A stretch of DNA of 64,000 nucleotides from DASXZH01 sp036502005 (GTDB taxonomy: Bacteria; Armatimonadota; Fimbriimonadia; Fimbriimonadales; Fimbriimonadaceae): contig DASXZH010000002.1 in NCBI GenBank assembly GCA_036502005.1, positions 62,001-126,000 on the forward strand, in the 5' to 3' direction. The translations under genes were made by a program, and so were the position numbers. The first letter of the stretch is position 1, and each line of letters opens with the position of its first letter. This document shows positions 41,605 to 48,917 of the stretch, one piece after another. Under the pieces are notes generated by a model. It did not search any database. It was not told the origin of the DNA and saw only the letters and a list, made by a program, of their open reading frames with translations.

Positions 41605-43974
41605 TCACTTCTTCTCCAGCGCCGCTTCGGCCTGTTGCGCTTCAACGCGCAGCTGGTACATGCTGAAATCATCCAACTGATGCAAAGCAGGCACTGCTGC
41701 TGCATCGCCGTAATCCATCAGGGCTCGTACTCCCGATAATTTCTCGTGAAGGCTGGGATCCTTCAGGCGATCAATGAGCGCATTAAACGCCACTTTCTGG
41801 CCGGACTTATCTTTCACGCCGCCCAGTGTCCGAATCGCGGCAAGCCTCAGATTCTCGGTAGCCGCCCCAGCCAAAGCCGCTAGCGCCAATTGACGCGCCT
41901 TATCCGGATTTGTGGTGGTCCACCAATCCAGGGCTGTCGTTCTGAAACCGTCCCCAAACGAATCCATGGAATAGGCTTTTTCTGCCAAGGCTTCATCCTT
42001 CGTGACTCGAAGAAGGCCTCTGAGAGCGGGCGCTTTAATCAAATCGCCTGCCTCTGAACTAGCCCATATTTCGTTTAATCGGCCTTTAACGGAATCCCCC
42101 ATTCCGCCTCCCGCCAACTTGTTGACTGCACCGAACTGGATCTGGCGATCTGGGTCTTTGCTGAGCGAGATCAGGGCCTCTGAGAAGGAGCTTGGCAGCA
42201 TTTGCCCAATCAAGCGGCGAAGAGGGAGAGAAGTCTCCTGCGACAGTTCGCCAACTAGCCACTGACTGGCCTTCCCCGGCTCTTGGATGAGCCCGTTGTA
42301 GAGTTCTAAAACTCTCTGTTTCGCGGCTGCATTGGGAGCATTCTTATAGAGCGCAATCAACTGATCCTGCGAAAAGGTTTCGTCATAGGTGATCGTTGCC
42401 ACCCAGTTCACTTCGGGATCCAAAACATACGCGTCTTTCGCGGCGGCAAGGCGGACGCTTGCATTGGTTCCGTGAAGCGCCACCACGTGCTTGACCCATT
42501 GGCCGTTATGCAGGTCCCAAAAATCCATATCCAGATGGAAGGGCACCGCAAATTGGGTGATTGTAACGAGATTCCCAACCCTCTTCACGGTAAGTTTTGG
42601 CAGGGCAGCCGTGTGGAAAAACTCCTTTTCGAAAACGCTTAGATCTTTGCCCGTAGTTTTGCTCATGGAAGCAAAAAACTGGTCGGTGGTCACCGCTTTG
42701 TAGCCGTAATCCACCAGGAACTGGTGAATGCCCTTCCAAAAAGTCTTTTCGCCAAGATATGCCTGAAGGGTAAAGAGCCTTGCCGATCCGCCCTCGTACG
42801 CGTGCCCGTCCATAAAGAGATCCATGGGAACGCTGTATTTGGTCTCAATCATTGGCCGGGCATGAAACTCCATGGCACCCATCGCTCCCTCAATGTCCCC
42901 GAGTTTCTCGATCTGATACTCGTCCTCGCCATCCTTGTATCGGAAGTAAAAATGAGGCAAAAAGGTTGCGAAGCCTTCGTTCAGCCAGATGTTTGGCCAG
43001 TTCGCGCAGGTCTCTAAATCGCCAAACCATTGGTGTGCTAGCTCGTGAAGGACGAGTCCCCGAATATCCTCGTAGCCGTGCTCCTTCGGTGGGTGAAGCG
43101 CGTCGATCATCTGGGTGACCGCGCTGATGTTCTCCATGCCGCCAAACGGAAAATCGGCCACTGCTGACTGGGCGAATTTAGCATAGGGGTATTTGATGCC
43201 GGTGAGTTCGCTGTAGAACCTCACCATATCCGCCGTCCCACCGAAGGTGGGCTCGCCCATGCTTTCGGTTCCGGCTGGCACGTACCAGTTCACGGGCAGA
43301 TCGCCCCATTTTTCTTTGCCTTCGATGTATTTGCCCGCTACAAAACTATTGAGGTACGTCGCGTGAGGCTGCTCGCATTTCCAATGATAAGTCTTCATCG
43401 GGGCGCCGTTCTTCGTTGAATCAGAGGTGTCCAATAATGCGCCATTGCTTAGCGCGAAGTAATCGGCCGGAACTGTGATCTCGCATTCGCTCGTTGCTTT
43501 ATCGTCCGGTTCATCGTAGGTGGGCATCCAATAACGAGTGTCTTCCGCTTCGCCTTGGGTGTAGATCATGTTCGTGGTCACGGGCCGTTCCGATCGATCC
43601 AGATAGACAAAATACACACCCGCTTGGGGAGTTCCGGTATACGTGACTTCAACCTTTAGTTGATCGCCCTTGTTGGCGGGTTTTGGCAGGGTGATCACCA
43701 TTTGCTCGTGGGCGGCATCAACGGTGTAGGTTGTTTCCGCGCCGTTAACGGCCACTTTTGAGATCGTCAGTTTGCCCTCATTGAGGGCGATTTGAGTGAT
43801 TCCATCAGCGAGGGGCGTGAGCGTGTTAGTGACATCACCATTAATGGTCCGGGCCTTTTCATCGAAGTAGATCGCCCAGTTGACGTCCTCAAGGTGATAG
43901 TTTCTGGCCATCTGGGCCGAAGCAGAGCAGGCGAAAACTAAACTGAGGGCCGCGAGGGGCAGAGAGCGAAGCAT
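41605..43974 (-). CDS. M1 family zinc aminopeptidase, exported
   Basis: A 789-residue protein with signal peptide (LPLAALSLVFACSASA), N-terminal beta domain, the exopeptidase motif as FGGMENISA (about 285), zinc site HELAHQWFGD with downstream NEGFATF Glu, and a C-terminal HEAT-like helical domain (about 540-789). It removes N-terminal residues from peptides in the periplasm or outside. TAATGT (43986..43981) is six bases before ATG, so leaderless. Confidence 0.93.
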   Translation of the reverse strand: MLRSLPLAALSLVFACSASAQMARNYHLEDVNWAIYFDEKARTINGDVTNTLTPLADGITQIALNEGKLTISKVAVNGAETTYTVDAAHEQMVITLPKPANKGDQLKVEVTYTGTPQAGVYFVYLDRSERPVTTNMIYTQGEAEDTRYWMPTYDEPDDKATSECEITVPADYFALSNGALLDTSDSTKNGAPMKTYHWKCEQPHATYLNSFVAGKYIEGKEKWGDLPVNWYVPAGTESMGEPTFGGTADMVRFYSELTGIKYPYAKFAQSAVADFPFGGMENISAVTQMIDALHPPKEHGYEDIRGLVLHELAHQWFGDLETCANWPNIWLNEGFATFLPHFYFRYKDGEDEYQIEKLGDIEGAMGAMEFHARPMIETKYSVPMDLFMDGHAYEGGSARLFTLQAYLGEKTFWKGIHQFLVDYGYKAVTTDQFFASMSKTTGKDLSVFEKEFFHTAALPKLTVKRVGNLVTITQFAVPFHLDMDFWDLHNGQWVKHVVALHGTNASVRLAAAKDAYVLDPEVNWVATITYDETFSQDQLIALYKNAPNAAAKQRVLELYNGLIQEPGKASQWLVGELSQETSLPLRRLIGQMLPSSFSEALISLSKDPDRQIQFGAVNKLAGGGMGDSVKGRLNEIWASSEAGDLIKAPALRGLLRVTKDEALAEKAYSMDSFGDGFRTTALDWWTTTNPDKARQLALAALAGAATENLRLAAIRTLGGVKDKSGQKVAFNALIDRLKDPSLHEKLSGVRALMDYGDAAAVPALHQLDDFSMYQLRVEAQQAEAALEKK

Positions 43975-44003
43975 TCTAAAACATTACCAGTACGCGGGCT
44001 AGG

Positions 44004-45599
44004 TTATCGAGGCGCTGTAAAAAGCTTCGCCGAAGATGCCCCGATGGTGGTAGCTTGGATCGGATATCCAAAAAAGTCGGCATTACCGGGAGCAACTCCA
44101 AATGTTGACATCGCCACACCGCTTCCGATCAGAGCGGAGGTTTGGGTGAGATAGTAAGAAAGCAACCAACCCGGCTTGTACCCGCTATCCAAAGTCTGCC
44201 CGCCACCAAGCGCGACGTATCCAGGATTTGTCCACAGTCCGGCGAGGGCTGATCCGATCTTTTCTTGTCCTAAGGCCTGCCAAGCGGCCAGGCTTGAAAT
44301 CTGCGAACTTTCGTTGCTGATAATGAAAGGCCCTCCGCCTGCCCAGTAATCGTTCGACTGGAAAAGAATCCCTGTAAGCCCGCCTTGGGCATTGACGAGA
44401 GGCGCCACGGTAGAAGCAATAACATTATCCCGAAGATAAACATTACTGACTGCGCTGAAGAAGTTCACAGCCGGCGATGAATCGCTCGAATAAAACGTGT
44501 TGTTATAGATTTCACAGTTCTGTACGCCCGACCCGCCGTTCCACAAGACCATGGACCCGTAGCCACCCTTCTGGCCATCGTTTTGGCTAATGTTGTACCG
44601 AAGAGTGAGATCGTTTAGAGTGCGCGCGCCGGAAAACTCGGCAACGAGAAAGCCTGCTCCATCGTTGTTGTGGGCGTAGCAGTATTGGATCGCACTATTG
44701 GTCACGCCTCCGTCAAGATCGAATCCATCTCCATCCGCAGTTTGCGAGTGATTGTCATGCGATTCGCACCATTCGATGGTTACTGAGTCTGAATCCCAAG
44801 CCCAGATCCCAACCGGCCCGCCGCCGGAAAAAACGTTTCGCTGGCCGTTGTTGTAGGCTACGCAATGCGCTATGGCGGCGTTCTGGACGTCGCCGAGTTC
44901 AATACCGTTGCCTGTGTTGTTGGTTGCATTAGCCAGACCCTCATTGTCGTAAACCGTGCATCCCGTAACCACAACTCCGGAGTGGGCATAGGTAGTGGCG
45001 TTTCGATTGAAGTAGCCGTAGCTCTCGATCCCCGCGTTTCCATTGGAGTAAGCCGTGCAACTTTGGATTAAAACTGTTGAAAATCCACTCTTGCTGCCAT
45101 CGGTAGGATGGGCTCCAAGACAAATCCCCTCTTGTTGGAAGCCGTGAACTGTAAGATTGGTTAGGGTGAGTCCAATCAGCTTTTGCGCGTTTGGAAGGTC
45201 GCAGTAGGCGTTTACGCCAATGCCGCTATTGCCACTTTGTGTTTCCGCATTCCAGCCACCTTCGATGATTAAGCTATTAAGCTGCGCGCCACTTACGTCG
45301 AAAATATCCACTCCGTCTCCAGTGCCGGCGTTGATGGCGGCTGTTCCGGCTCCGTAGGAGGTAGCAGTCAAATTGTTTGTGGGCAGCTTTAGCGTGCCGG
45401 GGAATGTGTCGCCGCCCCTCAAGTAGATGATGTCACCTGAGTTTAGAGCGGCGCTATTGAGGCGGGCTAAGGTTTTCCACGCTGTGGTTGGCGCCGTGCC
45501 AGCAGCGGAGTCGTTGCCCGCCGCGGAAAGATAGTAGCTGGTTGCGAAGCAGCAGGGGGCAAGAAGCACCATTAACGCCACTGGCAACAACCTCCTCAT
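44004..45599 (-). CDS. Secreted right-handed beta-helix protein
   Basis: A 531-residue protein: signal peptide (LLPVALMVLLAPCCFA), SYYLSAAGNDSAAGTAPTTA opening typical of pectate-lyase-like/DUF1565 proteins, GDIIYLRGGDTFPGTL, then many parabeta-helix coils (GIELGDVQNAAIAHCVAYNN, VTIEWCESHDNHSQTADGDG). Probably a surface polysaccharide-binding or lyase-like protein; catalytic residues cannot be assigned. TATCCT (45611..45606) is six bases before ATG. Confidence 0.88.
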   Translation of the reverse strand: MRRLLPVALMVLLAPCCFATSYYLSAAGNDSAAGTAPTTAWKTLARLNSAALNSGDIIYLRGGDTFPGTLKLPTNNLTATSYGAGTAAINAGTGDGVDIFDVSGAQLNSLIIEGGWNAETQSGNSGIGVNAYCDLPNAQKLIGLTLTNLTVHGFQQEGICLGAHPTDGSKSGFSTVLIQSCTAYSNGNAGIESYGYFNRNATTYAHSGVVVTGCTVYDNEGLANATNNTGNGIELGDVQNAAIAHCVAYNNGQRNVFSGGGPVGIWAWDSDSVTIEWCESHDNHSQTADGDGFDLDGGVTNSAIQYCYAHNNDGAGFLVAEFSGARTLNDLTLRYNISQNDGQKGGYGSMVLWNGGSGVQNCEIYNNTFYSSDSSPAVNFFSAVSNVYLRDNVIASTVAPLVNAQGGLTGILFQSNDYWAGGGPFIISNESSQISSLAAWQALGQEKIGSALAGLWTNPGYVALGGGQTLDSGYKPGWLLSYYLTQTSALIGSGVAMSTFGVAPGNADFFGYPIQATTIGASSAKLFTAPR

Positions 45600-45697
45600 G
45601 AGTTTAGGATACAGAGATTTGGTGTGTGGGGCAATGATTAATTGGGTTGAGTCCTAGGAACTTTGTGCAAACTTAGCCTTATGATTGCGCGATCGTT

Positions 45698-46531
45698 TTG
45701 TCTCTTGCCTTGCAACTGCCGGCGCGGAAATATGAAGTCGGGCAAAAGCTTGACTACGTGATGACGGCGACGAACAAGGACCGAAAGTCAACGGAGACTT
45801 ACAGCGCAGAGGTGAAGGGGGTTGTTTCGCAGAATGCAGGTGGCCACTTCGTGGAGAACTTTGCTTGGTCGGCCCTCATTCAGGATGGCAAAAGTATGGC
45901 GCTTGATCCGGCGAAAGCCGATTTTAGGCAAAGCCTTTCATTGGTTCCCGGGTACTACCCGCCGTATCCAGATCTCAGCAAGGCCGATCCACACTTAATC
46001 GGGCCGATCACCGACCTGATGACCTTCTATGTGGACTTGAAGATAGCCACTAGCTGGGCTCACTTGAACAAGCCGGGAGACCACTTCTTGTTTAAATACG
46101 GCAAGCCCTCCTCGTGGGCTGATGGGAAAAGGGTGATACTCGGCGAAGACTCGATCGACTTTAATGTAACGTTGAAGTCGGTCGATAAGGCTAAAGGCGT
46201 CGCCGTGATTGAGGTTCTCCATATTCCTTCGGTTGAAGCGCAAATTAAATTTCCAGCGGATTGGATGGATCAACCCGTAGCCAAGGGGCCAAACAACTGG
46301 GTTCAAGTTACAAAGCGCGAAGATGGGCTTTACATTGCCGCGGTCGGGCACGAGACGTTCGATGTTCAGATAGAGACGAGCCTGGCAGATGGGCTCATTC
46401 TTTCTGCAAAGGAAGATAACCCGGTGGATGTTGTGGAACGGATTTGCAACGACTCATCTCTAACCGTGGGAAGTAATCCAGTGCGGTATCGAATCTTTCG
46501 GCACATCGAGATTCACTCAACCGATCTGTAG
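45698..46531 (+). CDS. Unknown protein, possibly with damaged signal peptide
   Basis: The frame from TTG 45698 gives 277 residues (LALQLPARKYEVGQKLDYVM onward) of mostly beta-strand character; no family recognised. An ATG at 45681 begins MIARSF in another frame. Removing one T from the TTTT run (45696-45699) would join MIARSF to the SLALQLPA stretch, giving a signal-peptide-like start. So the true gene may begin at 45681 with a frameshift. The body is clearly coding; the start is uncertain. Confidence 0.6.
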   Translation: MSLALQLPARKYEVGQKLDYVMTATNKDRKSTETYSAEVKGVVSQNAGGHFVENFAWSALIQDGKSMALDPAKADFRQSLSLVPGYYPPYPDLSKADPHLIGPITDLMTFYVDLKIATSWAHLNKPGDHFLFKYGKPSSWADGKRVILGEDSIDFNVTLKSVDKAKGVAVIEVLHIPSVEAQIKFPADWMDQPVAKGPNNWVQVTKREDGLYIAAVGHETFDVQIETSLADGLILSAKEDNPVDVVERICNDSSLTVGSNPVRYRIFRHIEIHSTDL

Positions 46532-46594
46532 CGGATAAAAACGCGGCAACGTACAATTGTCAAATGTGCAACGAATGCATGGCAAGGGCAACGG

Positions 46595-47047
46595 TTGTTT
46601 AATTCCGGCCCAGGAAGGGACGAATATAAAGGATCTTGGCTTCAGAAGCCCATTAATCTGAATTTGAGTTTCAGCGAACAATCTATGTGGCTTATGTTCA
46701 TAAGTTCACTGTTCCTTTCTGTTGGGCCAACGTCTCTTTTGGGAATGCTTGTCGCAGGGCCGTTGAATCAAGAGAAATCATACACGCAGTTATCCAGTCC
46801 GGAAATGAATCGATACATGACGCAATGGGGTATCGAAGAGAAAGCCTGGAATGAGCATTGGCTTTGGGGCGTATCGGTAGTCGGAGCCTTGTTGTATTTT
46901 GGCTCGGTTATTCTTGCCGTTGTGCTCTTAAGAAACCGTCGGTGGAATCCCAATTCCGTGCTTATATTGCTTTTCTCAGCCGCAGAACTGTATTTCGCTA
47001 TCGCCCACCGGAATATTCCGGTCCGTTTCTATCAAAGTCAACGCTAA
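46595..47047 (+). CDS. Small membrane protein of unknown function
   Basis: Up to 150 residues from TTG 46595; a start at ATG 46685 (MWLMFISSLFLSVGP) would give 120. Three hydrophobic segments: near the start, WGVSVVGALLYFGSVILAVV, and VLILLFSAAELYFAI. No family recognised and no clear Shine-Dalgarno. Confidence 0.55.
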   Translation: MFNSGPGRDEYKGSWLQKPINLNLSFSEQSMWLMFISSLFLSVGPTSLLGMLVAGPLNQEKSYTQLSSPEMNRYMTQWGIEEKAWNEHWLWGVSVVGALLYFGSVILAVVLLRNRRWNPNSVLILLFSAAELYFAIAHRNIPVRFYQSQR

Positions 47048-47161
47048 GGGGCTCAGCCAAGGTGCATTCAGGCGAATCTCTACGACTTCATCTGGAGTAG
47101 CACTTGCGTCTGTAATTTGGAAAGTGATCAGCACACTATTTTTCGGCAAAGGTAAACGCTA

Positions 47162-47755
47162 ATGTACAAATCCAACCTCGTTCTAATTTCGGTTGCACTT
47201 GCCATCTCGGGTTGTCATCCCATCCATACCTCCGATCCTAGGACGGCGAAATTTCCAACCACGGACAAAGCCTGGGATTACAGCGATGATGCCAAAGCTG
47301 AAGCCCGAAACGGGGATATGGAAGCCGCTAAAAAAGACATTGAAGAAGCGATTAAACTTGATCCTAGCGAGCCCGACTTTCACAACACGCTGGCGGCAAT
47401 CCTCATCGACACAAATCCCCAAGGCGCCAGAAATGAACTCCAACTCACCATCCGACTGAGCGGCAAATCCGCTTTGAACAATTCGGACCGGCAACAGGCC
47501 GGCGCTTATGTGAACCTCTCTATGCTTGAGATTAAGCTAAAAGACCTTAAAGCTGCGGAAAAGGATGCAGTGTCAGCCACAAAGTTGGCACCAGAAGACG
47601 CCCATGCTTGGAATAATCTCGGGGTCGCACTGCTAAAGGAAAAGAAATTTGATGCGGCCGTTGCCGCCCTCAAAAAGGCGCTGGATCTCGCCCCGGATAA
47701 CGAACACGCTCAGAGAAACTATCAAGACGCGCTTCATCACGACGTCGGCACTTAG
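47162..47755 (+). CDS. TPR lipoprotein
   Basis: A 197-residue protein with lipobox LAISGC (Cys18) and three or four TPRs (EARNGDMEAAKKDIEEAIKL, AYVNLSMLEIKLKDLKAAEK, AWNNLGVALLKEKKFDAAVA). Anchored in the periplasm, it likely scaffolds an envelope complex. AAAGG lies before the ATG. No operon partner is obvious. Confidence 0.82.
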   Translation: MYKSNLVLISVALAISGCHPIHTSDPRTAKFPTTDKAWDYSDDAKAEARNGDMEAAKKDIEEAIKLDPSEPDFHNTLAAILIDTNPQGARNELQLTIRLSGKSALNNSDRQQAGAYVNLSMLEIKLKDLKAAEKDAVSATKLAPEDAHAWNNLGVALLKEKKFDAAVAALKKALDLAPDNEHAQRNYQDALHHDVGT

Positions 47756-47856
47756 GCTGGTGGCCAAAGGACTTTTGCACTACAATGTAGAAGAGGCAGC
47801 AAATTGAATAAAGGCAGCTATCGTTTCAGCAGAAGCCCGGCCTTCATCACGGAATC

Positions 47857-48216
47857 GTGCATCTGGAGCCTAGCGACGCAACACCGATAATTGCGCCGAT
47901 GATTGCGACCTGCTTGTGGTTTGGCATTGCCTTTTCCGTGGTCGCCCGCCTACGATGGCACACTTTTGAGCCTCGCAAGAAGTATCTGTTTTTGATCGGG
48001 CCGGCTGGTTATCTGCTGATGGCTTTGTCGTTGGTCATCATTTTCGAGAGCGAGCCTCTTTTTCTGATCAACTGGTATGTAATCTTACTTATTACCGGCA
48101 TCGGAGCGCCGATTGCAGTTGCGGGCGGCTTTCAGCTTTCCAAGGCCTCCGCGTGGCTCGAGCGAAAACTTAAGGCGAAGAAAAATAAAGTCGCCAATGG
48201 CGGTAGTCCAGCTTAG
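47857..48216 (+). CDS. Small three-helix membrane protein
   Basis: A 119-residue protein from GTG with hydrophobic segments MIATCLWFGIAFSVVARL, FLIGPAGYLLMALSLVIIF and WYVILLITGIGAPIAVAG, and a Lys-rich cytoplasmic end. No family recognised. Overlaps the convergent DUF5615 gene by four bases. Confidence 0.6.
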   Translation: MHLEPSDATPIIAPMIATCLWFGIAFSVVARLRWHTFEPRKKYLFLIGPAGYLLMALSLVIIFESEPLFLINWYVILLITGIGAPIAVAGGFQLSKASAWLERKLKAKKNKVANGGSPA

Positions 48217-48542
48217 GGCTTCTCCCGAAATACTCGGAACTGGGTTGGCGGTCCCTCCTCTAAACCCAACAGAAGGTCTTTTAAAACGCCGCTCGCACCA
48301 CTTGGCCCTTGCTGGGCCGGGGCTATCACAAAAACTGCAAGCTTCCTGCCGACCATGTTTTGCTGGTAGTAGATGTTTCGATCTAAAGTGACCAGAATCT
48401 CAAACCCTTCGGCCTCCGCCTTTGCGAGTAGTTGCCCATTTTTGATCCCGGCCCAGCCTAAATCCAAAACGTGTTCGCACTCATGCTGCGAAAATTCCGC
48501 CATCAGAACCTTAGGAAAGTTTTCGTCGAGCAGAATCTTCAT
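48213..48542 (-). CDS. DUF5615 PIN-like toxin-type protein
   Basis: A 109-residue protein; MKILLDENFPK gives the first PIN acidic residue and ILVTLDRNI the second. PIN-like proteins of this group are predicted RNases paired with DUF433 proteins. It starts immediately after the DUF433 stop, so the pair is one transcript. Confidence 0.85.
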   Translation of the reverse strand: MKILLDENFPKVLMAEFSQHECEHVLDLGWAGIKNGQLLAKAEAEGFEILVTLDRNIYYQQNMVGRKLAVFVIAPAQQGPSGASGVLKDLLLGLEEGPPTQFRVFREKP

Positions 48543-48785
48543 CTAACCGGCAAGCCTAAATCCGACGGCTTCCCTTAATTTCTCTCGTTCCCAAAGCAAA
48601 ACTTGCTTGGCGTGATCTCGACTAACGGAAGGATAACTTTCCAGAAACTCCTCGAGGCCGATTCCTTCCGCCTGCCAATCCAACAGAATTGAAAGAGGCA
48701 CGCGGGTGCCAACAAAGCACACATCGCCATGCATGATCTCGGCATCCATGGATAGCACGCCTTCTAAACCTGTTGGAATATTCAT
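48543..48785 (-). CDS. DUF433 antitoxin-type protein
   Basis: An 80-residue protein with the DUF433 pattern: MHGDVCFVGTRVPLSILLD, then EGIGLEEFLESYPSVSRDHA. Predicted DNA-binding partner (antitoxin) of the following PIN-like protein. TAATAT (48799..48794) is eight bases before ATG. Confidence 0.87.
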   Translation of the reverse strand: MNIPTGLEGVLSMDAEIMHGDVCFVGTRVPLSILLDWQAEGIGLEEFLESYPSVSRDHAKQVLLWEREKLREAVGFRLAG

Positions 48786-48855
48786 CTGCTCTTATATTAT
48801 TGTTCATCACTCTAGACCTGCGCGATCAGTCCACCAAAAAAATCGTAGAACGATA

Positions 48856-48884
48856 AAAGACCACGTTTAAAACGCGTGGTCTTT
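48856..48884. promoter_or_regulatory. Perfect 10-bp inverted repeat upstream of uvrA
   Basis: AAAGACCACG (48856-48865) and CGTGGTCTTT (48875-48884), 9-nt spacer, between the divergent DUF433 and uvrA starts. It could be an operator or a hairpin; its right end overlaps the -35 region expected for uvrA. The DUF433 half of the intergenic region shows no copy. Confidence 0.5.
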
Positions 48885-48917
48885 CGTCTACCTTTTCGTA
48901 GGTAAAATCAACATTCC

